In this document: positions 51,689-61,200 of the stretch, piece after piece
Layout of the letters: every line of letters begins with the position of its first letter
How positions within the stretch are numbered: the stretch's first letter is position 1
Source of the DNA: an uncultured Bacteroidales bacterium
GTDB lineage: Bacteria > Bacteroidota > Bacteroidia > Bacteroidales > Muribaculaceae
Reading direction: 5' to 3'
Length of the DNA: 64,000 nucleotides
NCBI GenBank assembly: GCA_949289215.1
Contig: CASENC010000035.1
Coordinates: forward strand, 1 to 64,000
Translations under genes and position numbers: made by a program
The notes under the pieces: generated by a model
Told to the model about the DNA's origin: nothing
The model's input: only the letters and a program-made list of their open reading frames with translations
The model's database searches: none

Positions 51689-52735
51689 TCAGTTGTTTTC
51701 GGGGCGGAGCTTGCGGACGGTTTCTCCGGTGCGCCACATCTCGCTGTCGTGCAGGGCTTTCAGTTCGGCATTGAGCTTTTCGCGATAATCGGGCTGGCTG
51801 TTGGTGTCAATCGAGATTTGAGCTTCGTTGCCGGTCTTTACACTATCATACAGCTTTTCCATCACAGGCTTGATGGCATCGTGGAACGGGCCCATCCAGT
51901 CGAGTGCGCCGCGTTGTGCGGTTGTCGAGCAGTTGGCATACATCCAGTCCATACCCTTTGCAGCGAAGAGCGGCATGAGCGACTGCGTGAGTTCCTCAAC
52001 GGTCTCGTTGAATGCTTCTGAAGGGGTATGCCCGTTTTCACGCAGCACTTCATATTGTGCAAGCAGCAAGCCCTGGATTGCACCCATAAGTGAACCGCGC
52101 TCGCCGGTGAGGTCGCTGTAAACTTCACGCTTGAAAGTGGTCTCAAACAAGTAACCCGAGCCGACACCTATACCAAGTGCTATGCAACGGTCAAGGGCAT
52201 GGCCTGTGGCGTCCTGATAAACGGCATAACTGGAATTGATGCCGCGGCCTTGCAGGAACATTGTGCGCAACGATGTACCCGACCCCTTGGGGGCAACCAT
52301 TATCACATCGACATCTTTCGGCGGAACTATGCCTGTGCGCTCGCTGTAAGTGATACCGAAGCCGTGTGAAAAATAAAGAGCCTTGCCTGCCGTCAGGTGC
52401 TTCTTAATGGTAGGCCACAGTGCAATTTGCGCAGCATCGCTGAGCAGATATTCGATAATGGTGCCGCGCTTTGCAGCCTCTTCTATCTCGAAAAGAGTTT
52501 CTCCGGGAACCCAACCGTCGGCAACGGCCTTGTCCCACGTCTTGCTCTCCTTGCGCTGGCCGACAATCACTTTAAAACCATTGTCACGCAAGTTAAGTGC
52601 CTGTCCGGGCCCCTGCACGCCATAACCTATAACGGCGATAGTCTCGTCTTTCAATACTTCTCTCGCTTTTTCAAGTGTGAACTCGTCGCGGGTGACTACT
52701 TTCTCGTCAACACCGCCGAAATTTAAAATTGCCAT
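51689..52735 (-). CDS. ilvC: ketol-acid reductoisomerase
   Basis: Converts acetolactate (or acetohydroxybutyrate) with NADPH to the dihydroxy acid in valine and isoleucine synthesis. The 348 residues begin with the Rossmann domain (IAVIGYGVQGPGQALNLRDNG near residue 34). The C-terminal knotted domain carries ETTFKREVYSDLTGERGSLMG with the metal-ligand Asp and Glu. The length and single C-terminal domain fit the short class I type, and VGQRKES is the cofactor-loop region. It is the last gene of the operon. Confidence 0.96.
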   Translation of the reverse strand: MAILNFGGVDEKVVTRDEFTLEKAREVLKDETIAVIGYGVQGPGQALNLRDNGFKVIVGQRKESKTWDKAVADGWVPGETLFEIEEAAKRGTIIEYLLSDAAQIALWPTIKKHLTAGKALYFSHGFGITYSERTGIVPPKDVDVIMVAPKGSGTSLRTMFLQGRGINSSYAVYQDATGHALDRCIALGIGVGSGYLFETTFKREVYSDLTGERGSLMGAIQGLLLAQYEVLRENGHTPSEAFNETVEELTQSLMPLFAAKGMDWMYANCSTTAQRGALDWMGPFHDAIKPVMEKLYDSVKTGNEAQISIDTNSQPDYREKLNAELKALHDSEMWRTGETVRKLRPENN

Positions 52736-52767
52736 AAGTTAGAAATTTATGTCTGGAATGAAAAAAA

Positions 52768-53529
52768 TTATTTCTTTAATTCGCTGAATTTAAACCGTGC
52801 GCGACAATGCGCCACCATCCCGTCGGAGATCTCGGCACGGCAATCGTGCACATCGGCATCATCTACCGTTATGTTGACAGTTGCCCCGTAATGACATTCG
52901 CGCATGAAAACGATTTCAAAACGCGTCACCAGGTAACGGTCATAATGTTCCATCGGCCACTGGTCCATAAGCCGCTCAATGTAACGCACCGTGTTGACAT
53001 GACGGTTGAAATCCACATCACAATAAGCAAATGTGTAATTGCCCGTCCGTCCCTGTTTCACAGGCGATATTCTTGACGGAGGTGCCATGAGGCAAGGCAC
53101 ATCGGGACGCGCCGACTCGGCCAATTCTTTTATCGACGACAAATCGGTCAACTTGCGCGTATTCATGTCAATCATCGCCCATTCCGAACGTACATATCCC
53201 ACCACCTCGCCGTTGCAAAATATCGCAAAATTGCGGAACGAGAGCAACTTGCTCGCGACCTCAATCCACGACTTGATGGTATAATTGTCATTCACACGCG
53301 GATAACGCTGCATCTCGATGGCAAGTTTGGTTAGAACCCAACCGCGGCCTTCAGGGGCAAACCGCGCATACCCCACATTCATCAGGTTGGCGTGTTCGGT
53401 CGCCACCCTTATCAGGCGGTTCACAAGCAATGGCAACGGCATCATGCTCTCGGCATTACATTCCCCTGCAGCGAGGAAAAACTCGTGGGAATAGACACCG
53501 GCATCCTCGGTTATTCTTCGTTCAAGCAT
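52768..53529 (-). CDS. acyl-ACP thioesterase
   Basis: A 253-residue FatA/FatB-like thioesterase that releases fatty acids from acyl carrier protein. It has two hot-dog folds: the first about 1-130 (SHEFFLAAGECNAESMMPLPLLVNRLIRVATEHA; WVLTKLAIEMQRYPRVNDNYTIKSWIE), and the second with the typical FAYCDVDFNRHVNTVRYIERLMDQW, where Asp, Asn and His match the active-site pattern of plant-type thioesterases. It overlaps ilvN by 19 bases, so it belongs to the ilv transcript. A link between branched-chain amino acid supply and branched fatty acids is possible but not shown. Confidence 0.9.
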   Translation of the reverse strand: MLERRITEDAGVYSHEFFLAAGECNAESMMPLPLLVNRLIRVATEHANLMNVGYARFAPEGRGWVLTKLAIEMQRYPRVNDNYTIKSWIEVASKLLSFRNFAIFCNGEVVGYVRSEWAMIDMNTRKLTDLSSIKELAESARPDVPCLMAPPSRISPVKQGRTGNYTFAYCDVDFNRHVNTVRYIERLMDQWPMEHYDRYLVTRFEIVFMRECHYGATVNITVDDADVHDCRAEISDGMVAHCRARFKFSELKK

Positions 53530-54086
53530 CGCTCAACCTCCTCTTTGCGCCGTGCGCGTTCTTCGATATACATCGTCACATATTCCTCGGGCGACTTGGT
53601 GACAGCCACACGTCCGCTACGCACAAACTGGCGTATGTCGTAACGCTTCAACTCTTCAAACAGCGCAGTCGTCTCATCGTCATGCCCGGTCTTTTCGATT
53701 ACCGTATATTCACGTGTGATTTCAAGTATGCGGGCATTATAGTGGCGTATTATCTTCTCAAGGTTCTTCTCGTCGAGCAACTGAACCGTGGGCACCTTAT
53801 ACAGAGCCACTTCCTGATATACAATCTCACTGTCGCGGTAATAAAACGACTTCAACACATCGATGCGTTTTTCTATTTGTTGCACAAGTTTGGCTATAGT
53901 CAGCTCATCGGCATACGTCGTGATGGTGAATTTATGTACCCCCGCAATCGACGAAGGCGACACCGACAACGACTCGATATTGAGCTTGCGCCGAGTGAAA
54001 ATTATGGATATTTGGTTGAGCAAGCCTACGCGGTTCTCCGAGAACACCGTAACCGTAAACAGCTCCTTATTATTGACTTCTTCCAT
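53511..54086 (-). CDS. ilvN: acetolactate synthase regulatory subunit
   Basis: The small subunit that gives acetolactate synthase its valine feedback control. The 191 residues hold an N-terminal ACT domain (LFTVTVFSENRVGLLNQISIIFTRRKLNIESLSVSPS, with the family ENxxGxL turn) and a second ACT-like domain ending in IRQFVRSGRVAVTK. The gene lies 14 bases after ilvB and overlaps the thioesterase gene by 19 bases. The C-terminal charged tail (ARRKEEVERCLNEE) is a little longer than in most IlvN proteins. Confidence 0.95.
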   Translation of the reverse strand: MEEVNNKELFTVTVFSENRVGLLNQISIIFTRRKLNIESLSVSPSSIAGVHKFTITTYADELTIAKLVQQIEKRIDVLKSFYYRDSEIVYQEVALYKVPTVQLLDEKNLEKIIRHYNARILEITREYTVIEKTGHDDETTALFEELKRYDIRQFVRSGRVAVTKSPEEYVTMYIEERARRKEEVERCLNEE

Positions 54087-54100
54087 TTTTACACAACGAA

Positions 54101-55813
54101 TTAATGTTCGTACTTCTCATCTTTGTTCAGCAAAATGGTGGTACACGGCGCTCCTGCCGGAATCATCGGGTACACAAGCTCCTCGGGGTCGATATTTATA
54201 TTTAGCAGATAAGCACCATTGTGTGCCAGCATACGGCCTATTGCAGCATCCAATTGGTCGGGAGTTTCCACATCCTCGGCCGGAATGCCATAAGCATTGG
54301 CAAGCATGACAAAATTGGGATTTACCAACTCGGTTGACGAAAAACGCCTGTCATAGAACAGCGTTTGCCACTGGCGCACCATTCCAAGGAAATTATTGTT
54401 GAGCAGCACAATCTTCACATCAATGCCGTAATGCAAAATCACGCCAAGTTCCTCGACAGTCATCTGCAGGCCGCCATCACCGGTAAAGAAGCACACCGTG
54501 CGGTCGGGAGCACCTATTTTTGCCCCTATCGAGGCCGGCAACCCGAAACCCATAGTGCCCAGTCCGCCCGAAGTAATAATGCTGCGCGGAGCGGTATATT
54601 TGAAATAACGTGCTGCGAGCATCTGGTTCTGCCCCACATCGGTCACAAGCACCGCACCGCGCCCGGCGGCCTCGGCCACTTTCCGGGCCACGCAGCCCAT
54701 GGTTATGCGATTCGGGTCGTTAAGTTCCACATCGATAACTTTTTCAAGTTCTACCTTGCGAGCCTTCTCGAAACTTGCAAGCCACTCGTCATGCCGCGCA
54801 GGAGCAACCCTGTCGGCAAGCATCGAAAGCACCGCCTTGGCATCGCCGTGGATGGTAGCCGCAGGTTTTATAATCTTGCCGAATTCCGACGAATCGATAT
54901 CGATATGCACCACTTTTGCCTGGGTGGCAAAGTGTGCAGGGTCGCCTGTTACACGGTCGTCGAAGCGCATACCCACCGCAACAAGCAAGTCGCACTCCCC
55001 GATAGCGACATTGGCCGCCACATTGCCGTGCATTCCCACAAATCCCTTAAACAACGGATTGTCGGAATCCATAGTTGACAAGCCCAAAAGCGTGGTTGCA
55101 ACAGGCATCTGAGCCTTTTCGGCGAGGCGTAACAATTCCCCCTCGCCACCTGCGATTTCCACACCATGCCCGGCAACCAACAGCGGACACTGTGCATGGT
55201 CAATCATCTGTGCCACCCGGTCAACATCGGTTTCGTTGATTTCAGGACACGGCTCATAGGTACGCACAAACCGGCACTTCTTATATCCGCGCCACTCCAT
55301 CATTGCCGTCTGTGCATTCTTGGCAAAGTCAAGAACTACGGGACCCGGGCGACCTGTCGATGCAATATAAAACGCACGAGGTACAGCCCATCGCAAATCT
55401 TCCACGTTGCGTATCTGGTAGCTCCACTTGGTCACCGGTTGTGTAATGCCTATAACGTCGGTCTCCTGGAATGCGTCCGACCCAAGCAGTTCACTGCCCA
55501 CCTGGCCGGTAATCACCACAAGCGGCGTGCTGTCCATCATGGCATCGCCAAGTCCGGTGATGACATTGGTGGCTGCCGGACCCGAAGTAACCACTACCAC
55601 CCCCGTGCGCCCCGATACCCGGGCATACCCTTGTGCCGCATGAATGGCTCCTTGCTCATGCCTTACCAAAACATTGCGCAAGCGGTCTTTATAATCATAC
55701 AGGCGGTCGAAAACCGGGATAATCGCCCCACCCGGGTAGCCGAATATGGTATCGACACCCTCGGCCATCAACGAGCGTATCAACGTCTCGGCTCCTGAAA
55801 TCATTTCACTCAT
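54101..55813 (-). CDS. ilvB: acetolactate synthase catalytic subunit
   Basis: A thiamine-diphosphate enzyme that joins two pyruvates to acetolactate, the first common step to valine and leucine, or pyruvate with 2-oxobutyrate toward isoleucine. The 570 residues show the N-terminal domain with the active Glu in LVRHEQGAIHAAQGYARVSG, a central FAD-type domain, and the C-terminal ThDP motif GDGGLQMTVEELGVILHYGIDVKIVLLNNN (GDG-x-NN). It follows ilvD by 48 bases and precedes ilvN by 14, so the holoenzyme is encoded as a unit. Confidence 0.96.
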   Translation of the reverse strand: MSEMISGAETLIRSLMAEGVDTIFGYPGGAIIPVFDRLYDYKDRLRNVLVRHEQGAIHAAQGYARVSGRTGVVVVTSGPAATNVITGLGDAMMDSTPLVVITGQVGSELLGSDAFQETDVIGITQPVTKWSYQIRNVEDLRWAVPRAFYIASTGRPGPVVLDFAKNAQTAMMEWRGYKKCRFVRTYEPCPEINETDVDRVAQMIDHAQCPLLVAGHGVEIAGGEGELLRLAEKAQMPVATTLLGLSTMDSDNPLFKGFVGMHGNVAANVAIGECDLLVAVGMRFDDRVTGDPAHFATQAKVVHIDIDSSEFGKIIKPAATIHGDAKAVLSMLADRVAPARHDEWLASFEKARKVELEKVIDVELNDPNRITMGCVARKVAEAAGRGAVLVTDVGQNQMLAARYFKYTAPRSIITSGGLGTMGFGLPASIGAKIGAPDRTVCFFTGDGGLQMTVEELGVILHYGIDVKIVLLNNNFLGMVRQWQTLFYDRRFSSTELVNPNFVMLANAYGIPAEDVETPDQLDAAIGRMLAHNGAYLLNINIDPEELVYPMIPAGAPCTTILLNKDEKYEH

Positions 55814-55861
55814 AATATCTTTATAAAAATATGTCTATATCGTTTACTTACGTTACTGTTT

Positions 55862-57685
55862 TCATTCGCGCACGCCACCGCGGTCGGCCGATGTGACCAT
55901 CGAAGCATAAGCCTGCAATGCCTTCGACACCACACGGTTGCGCCGTGTGGGCGTGAATGCGTCTTTGCCACGTGCTTCCTCCTCGGCTCGGCGCGCTGCA
56001 AGTTCCTCGTCGCTTAATTGCACATTGATGCTGCGCTCGGGAATATTTATGTCGATGATATCGCCATCACGCAACAGCCCCACGTTGCCGCCTCGTGCCG
56101 CCTCGGGAGAAATATGCCCTATCGACAACCCCGATGTTCCGCCCGAGAAACGTCCGTCGGTAATAAGCGCACATTCCTTGCCCAGGTGACGCGACTTGAT
56201 GTAGGAAGTGGGATAAAGCATCTCCTGCATACCGGGTCCGCCCTTTGGCCCCTCGTATATAATCACCACCACGTCGCCTGCCTGCACCTTGCCGCCCAAT
56301 ATGCCTTCAACTGCATCTTCCTGCGACTCAAACACACGAGCCGTTCCGCGGAAATGGAAAATGCTTTCATCGACACCGGCAGTCTTTACCACACACCCAT
56401 GCAATGCTATATTGCCATGCAACACGGCAAGGCCGCCGTCTTTCACATAAGCATGGTCAAAATCACGGATGCACCCGTTTGCACGGTCGGTGTCAAGCTC
56501 CTTGTAATAATTTTCCTGGCCGCCAAGAGTTACCGACCTCACTCCGGCAGGAGCGCTTTTCCACAGCCATGCAGTGGAAACATTGAATTTGCCGCCCTCG
56601 ATGGCATAGCGGTCGATGGCCTCGCCAAGCGTCAACCCATCGACACGCATCAACGACGTGTCGATGAGACCGCCTGCGGCAAGTATGCCCATAATCGACA
56701 TTATGCCTCCGGCACGGTTTACATCTTCGATGTGATATTTTGAATTCGGAGCCACCTTGCACAGCACCGGCGTGCGGCGCGAAAGCGCATCGATATCGGC
56801 CATTGTGAAGTCGGCTTCGGCTTCATTTGCCACAGCCAGCAAGTGCAACACAGTATTGGTGCTGCCCCCCATGGCAATATCGAGCGTCATGGCATTCAGC
56901 ATGGCTTGGCGGCTTGCGATACTGCGCGGCAACACGCTTGTGTCGCCTTCATCGTAATACTTGTGGCAATTTTCCACGATTTGCCTTGCAGCCTGCTTAA
57001 ACAGTTTCATGCGGTTGGCATGGGTCGCCACAATCGTGCCATTGCCCGGCAATCCAAGCCCGAGAGCCTCGACGAGGCAATTCATGGAATTGGCCGTAAA
57101 CATTCCCGAGCATGACCCGCACGTAGGACAGGCGCAATTTTCCACCTCGGCAATTGTTGCATCGTCGATACTGTCGTCGGCAGCATCAACCATAACATCG
57201 ATAAGATCGAGAGCACGATTGCCAAGGTGCCCGGCCTCCATTGGGCCACCCGACACAAAAATCGCGGGTATGTTCAACCTCATGGCAGCCATAAGCATTC
57301 CGGGCGTGATTTTGTCGCAGTTGCTTATGCACACCATTGCATCGGCGCGGTGCGCGTTAACCATATATTCCACGCTGTCGGCAATAAGGTCGCGCGAAGG
57401 CAGCGAATAAAGCATACCATCGTGCCCCATTGCGATACCGTCGTCAATGGCAATGGTATTGAATTCGGCAGCAAAACAGCCCAACTGTTCTATTTCGCGT
57501 TTCACCACCTGCCCCACTTCATGCAAATGGGTGTGCCCAGGCACAAATTGCGTGAACGAATTGACAATTGCTATAATAGGTTTGCCCAGCTGTGTGGGTT
57601 TCATGCCGTTGGCAAGCCACAATGCACGTGCACCGGCCATGCGGCGCCCCCCGGTCGATATCGAACTTCTTAATGGAATACTCAT
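55862..57685 (-). CDS. ilvD: dihydroxy-acid dehydratase
   Basis: An iron-sulphur enzyme that dehydrates dihydroxy acids to the keto acids of valine and isoleucine. The 607 residues carry the cluster ligands in [13 protein letters not shown] and [19 protein letters not shown], and the C-terminal [23 protein letters not shown] motif. It is the first structural gene of the operon. A leader peptide gene, a terminator hairpin and a promoter lie in the 440 bases before it, so its transcription is probably governed by attenuation. Confidence 0.96.
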   Translation of the reverse strand: MSIPLRSSISTGGRRMAGARALWLANGMKPTQLGKPIIAIVNSFTQFVPGHTHLHEVGQVVKREIEQLGCFAAEFNTIAIDDGIAMGHDGMLYSLPSRDLIADSVEYMVNAHRADAMVCISNCDKITPGMLMAAMRLNIPAIFVSGGPMEAGHLGNRALDLIDVMVDAADDSIDDATIAEVENCACPTCGSCSGMFTANSMNCLVEALGLGLPGNGTIVATHANRMKLFKQAARQIVENCHKYYDEGDTSVLPRSIASRQAMLNAMTLDIAMGGSTNTVLHLLAVANEAEADFTMADIDALSRRTPVLCKVAPNSKYHIEDVNRAGGIMSIMGILAAGGLIDTSLMRVDGLTLGEAIDRYAIEGGKFNVSTAWLWKSAPAGVRSVTLGGQENYYKELDTDRANGCIRDFDHAYVKDGGLAVLHGNIALHGCVVKTAGVDESIFHFRGTARVFESQEDAVEGILGGKVQAGDVVVIIYEGPKGGPGMQEMLYPTSYIKSRHLGKECALITDGRFSGGTSGLSIGHISPEAARGGNVGLLRDGDIIDINIPERSINVQLSDEELAARRAEEEARGKDAFTPTRRNRVVSKALQAYASMVTSADRGGVRE

Positions 57686-57727
57686 TGATTTATCATTTTG
57701 CTATAATTAAGAAACCATCCTGAATAA

Positions 57728-57771
57728 AGCCCGATACGGGCTGTGCCGCAATGTCAGGCATCCCGACACAG
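57728..57771 (-). promoter_or_regulatory. overlapping hairpins near the ilvD start, possible second control point
   Basis: A perfect small hairpin AGCCCG-ATA-CGGGCT (57728-57742), followed on the minus strand by TTTATTCA, overlaps the outer arm of a larger fold CTGTG/CACAG (57741-57745 with 57767-57771). The two folds share bases and cannot form together, as in terminator/antiterminator pairs. Confidence 0.4.
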
Positions 57772-57849
57772 CCACATGGACAAAAACAGATTCGGTTTCA
57801 TATTAAAAATACTTCAATCTCACAAAAGCACCGGCAACCCCATTCATAA

Positions 57850-57898
57850 AATAAGAAAACCTTTCCACCATCAATCTTGCTGTTTTGGAGGAAAGGCC
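57850..57898 (-). terminator. intrinsic terminator between ilv leader peptide and ilvD
   Basis: On the minus strand CCTTTCCTCCA and TGGTGGAAAGG pair with one mismatch (57886-57896 with 57860-57870), followed by TTTTCTTAT. It sits about 70 bases after the leader peptide stop and 165 before ilvD, the place expected for an attenuator terminator. Confidence 0.65.
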
Positions 57899-57967
57899 TT
57901 ATATGTGATTGTTTTTTCACCAAGTGCTTCAATACGTTATCTCCGCGACGCTACTTCGTTTCCTCCT

Positions 57968-58069
57968 TCATTTCACAATAATACCGGCAATCACTGCCAC
58001 GACACCTATCGACAAGACGGCGTGCAGAATCACTGATAGCAAATTAATGACAGAAACAGTCGCGTTCAT
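57968..58069 (-). CDS. ilv leader peptide (attenuator), 33 residues
   Basis: A short open frame starts about 20 bases after a textbook promoter. Its product begins MNATVSVINLLSVILHAVLS and ends in IIVK; 18 of 33 residues are Val (8), Ile (6) or Leu (4), the three products of the pathway encoded downstream. A terminator hairpin follows, then ilvD. This is the arrangement of leader-peptide attenuation: ribosome stalling at Val/Ile/Leu codons when charged tRNA is scarce would change folding and prevent termination. The alternative is a small hydrophobic membrane protein; the composition and the terminator between it and ilvD favour a leader. Confidence 0.65.
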   Translation of the reverse strand: MNATVSVINLLSVILHAVLSIGVVAVIAGIIVK

Positions 58070-58093
58070 AACATCGTTCTATTTATTATGCCA

Positions 58094-58125
58094 CAAAGTT
58101 ATGTAAGAATATGCAACAATACAAA
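58094..58125 (-). promoter_or_regulatory. promoter of the ilv operon
   Basis: On the minus strand TTTG (58125-58122), 20 bases, then TAACTTTG (58101-58094): an exact fit to the Bacteroidota consensus in both boxes and spacing. The transcription start would fall near 58088, about 18 bases before the leader peptide ATG. Confidence 0.8.
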
Positions 58126-58216
58126 TTTTTTACACAAAATTTGCCCCAATTGCAACAGTTGTCAACCACACAGTCCTTTATACAAAAAATACGAAACATA
58201 GCACACCGTTATTTCA

Positions 58217-58258
58217 ACAAAAAAGTGGTTGCAAGGTACACAAGGCCCTTGCAACCAC
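58217..58258 (-). terminator. terminator of the giant secreted protein gene
   Basis: A perfect 12-bp stem (GTGGTTGCAAGG at 58225-58236 with CCTTGCAACCAC at 58247-58258) followed on the minus strand by CTTTTTTGTT, 22 bases past the stop codon at 58280. Confidence 0.85.
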
Positions 58259-58279
58259 CCATCAGATATTTATCGCCGA

Positions 58280-61200
58280 TTATCGCACTACATTTATTTT
58301 ACGTGTGGCACGAGTTCCGGCATTATCGTCAATAATGGTAAGAATATACATTCCGGTAGGAAGTGATGACACATCAATCGACGATTGCTTGCCATCAAAC
58401 ATCATGACAGTTGCTCCTCCCATATTTGTCAATACCAGGCGGGTATATTCACCTTCGATGGTTAACCTGTCGCTCGCCGGATTAGGATATACCTTGAGCG
58501 AATTGCCAGATACGTATTCAACGCCCAACGCACGGGTGTCGAATGTAATGGTAACCATCTCCGACTCGCCCGAGTTATACACAGCCTTGACCCCGGCAGT
58601 GTGTTCGCCGGCCGATACGCCATCGAATTGCCAGCTTATCTCGGAAGTTTCACCCATGCTCTTTCCGTCGAGATATACCTCATATGTCACTCCCGGCGTT
58701 TGTACAGCCGATGCCGAAGCCGCACGCATTCGTGAAACAGCAGGCAGTTGGCCTATTTTCACGTCATCGATCATAAGGATAAATCCGTATTCTTCGGTCG
58801 AGACATTGCGTATGGCCACATGCTTGGCTGCGGCAGGAACAGTATATGAATATTCGGTCCAGCCGGTAACCGGCTTCACATTCTCGGCAAGCCATACGAA
58901 ATCGTCGGTAGTGGGGTTGGCCTCAAGTGTGTAACCCACACAGAATATATCGTGATTTCCATTTTGGGTATCATAAGAACTTACATAGAAGCTGAACCCG
59001 AAATCGCTTGCATAAGACAATTCAGGCGAAACAAACCAGTCGTTGCTGCCACCGAGAGCCACAAAACTTGCAAGGAATTTGTCACCGCTGTGTGGTTTCA
59101 ACTGTCCATTTTCGGCTTGTGACGGATTTACCGACGACGGGTTGAATGCCATGAACGCCATCTTGCTATTCATGTTGGCAAATTCCGCATTTTGGAAACC
59201 GTAGGTGTATTGGTCATCACCGTCGATATATGTCCATCCCACTTCTCCCGCCGGGTTGATTTCAAAATCTTCGCAACTTTCAAAATCTTCCTCAATGGGG
59301 TCGGTGGTATTCCATGTGAACAACACCGAGCTTGCCGAACCATTCACAAGCTCCACTTTCAAATTCTCGGGAGCGACAATTATCTCTTTCAACAAATATG
59401 CGTCGGTCGAGTAATCGTCGTCATTTGAGAAATCGACTGAAGCATTGACATTCTCATATCCGGCAAGAGTTATCGTAAGTTTGTAAGTATCTTTTACAAG
59501 GTTATCGAAAGTAACCGCACCGGTTTCATCAACCACTGCGGTATAATTGCCGCCATAAGTATTACCGTTGAGCGTGACAACTGCTCCTGTGGCACCTTCG
59601 CCCTCACTATTCGACTTAACATTCACAACAACCCGGGCATACATATTGTGAGCCATCAATGGTGAAAATGCCGCTTCCGACTCCGAACCGTCGGGATAAA
59701 CCGTCTTAACGGCATAAGCATACATTCCGGCCTCGGCCCCTGCAAGATTGTCGGCAACAGTCATATCCGACTGGGCAGCACTTGTTACCGGTACCCATGC
59801 CGTCGCATTGCCTTCGTCACCGTGTTTCACACGCCACACATTATAAGTGCAGAAATCGGGCATCGCCTCTCCATCGGCAAGCAGGCTGCTTTTATCACCA
59901 TTGTCGGCAAGGCGGTAACCTTTACCTCTAATCATCAAGTTACTGCGAATGCCATCTCTTTCAACAAAATCAAATTCTCCGTTGGTATAAGTGGCAGCAA
60001 ACACATGAGTATTCTCCTTGAACGGGTAAACCAGGTCTTTTCCACCATCGATACCGATTCCAAGGTAACCGTTCATATAGCTCAAACCTATCACGCAACC
60101 GTTGGGAGCAAACACTGTATCGGGCAAAACATGAGTGTTCCATTGGTCGTCAGTGGCAGCAACCTCCTCGGTATATAACACGTCGCTTGTGGGATTGCCT
60201 TCTTCGTCAAGAGCAAGCACAAATACATTGACATAATAATGTGGGCCACCGGCAAGCGTCTGATACCAACTTACCTCGGTAAGAGCCATCGGCTCCCGAT
60301 AAATGGTTCCGAGGACGGTATTTTCATTACCGTTAGATATACCCAGGTTGCCGTTAAGCACACCGCCATCGGTACGCAGTGAAGTGACATTCGACGCCGC
60401 TTGCCAATTTACCGTTACCCCGGCATTGCTTTCGGTTGCAAGTACATTGACCGGTGCGTATTTAAGATATTCGAGCTTTATGCTGTCGATTTTAATATCT
60501 TCATCTATAACGGGAATTTCCGAAACATATTCGGCCATCCATTCCTTATTTACTGTCAACCTGTATGAAATATCCGATACGTAAACCGACTCAAACGTGT
60601 ATGCTCCCGCATCATCGGTTGTAGTAGAATAATCTTCATATCCCGAGAGGCTGACCGTTGCACCGGCAACCGGCTGCTTGTCGAGCGTGGTAACAACGCC
60701 GCTCACGCTATAAGCGTGCAATTCCATAAGTTCTGCATCAAGCACAACATCGGCACCATCGGTAATTTTCACATTGCGTGTCACGGTTGCGTAATCCTGC
60801 TTTGTCACTGTAACAGTGTAATCACCGTCGGGAACATACTTCAATTCATAATTTCCTTCGGCATCGGTTTCGACTGTTATGTTGCGCTCCACAATTGTCA
60901 CCTCGGCACCGGCTATAGGCGTTCCTTCCATATCGGTAACCAAACCCTTTATCGACGCACCGTTGCAGCGCATCTGCAATGTTACCGAAGCCTTGCTGCC
61001 AAATTTGGTGTTTCCGTAGTTGGCAGTAGTGGTATTGAACGAGAATGCCGTGTAACTGCTGCCCCAATAGTAAGTTCCAACCGACCCATCTGTAGAGAAA
61101 CATGGGTAGTTAATACCATTATAATATGTACCATCGGGCAAGTCGTTCACTGTGAGTATGGCAAGGTTCTTTCCTTGTTCAAAATAGAATTTCTTTTGCA

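Noticed and set aside
54365-55078. Plus-strand frames over ilvB and ilvD
   Set aside because: Antisense to well-identified enzymes; no starts with ribosome-binding context and no recognisable domains.
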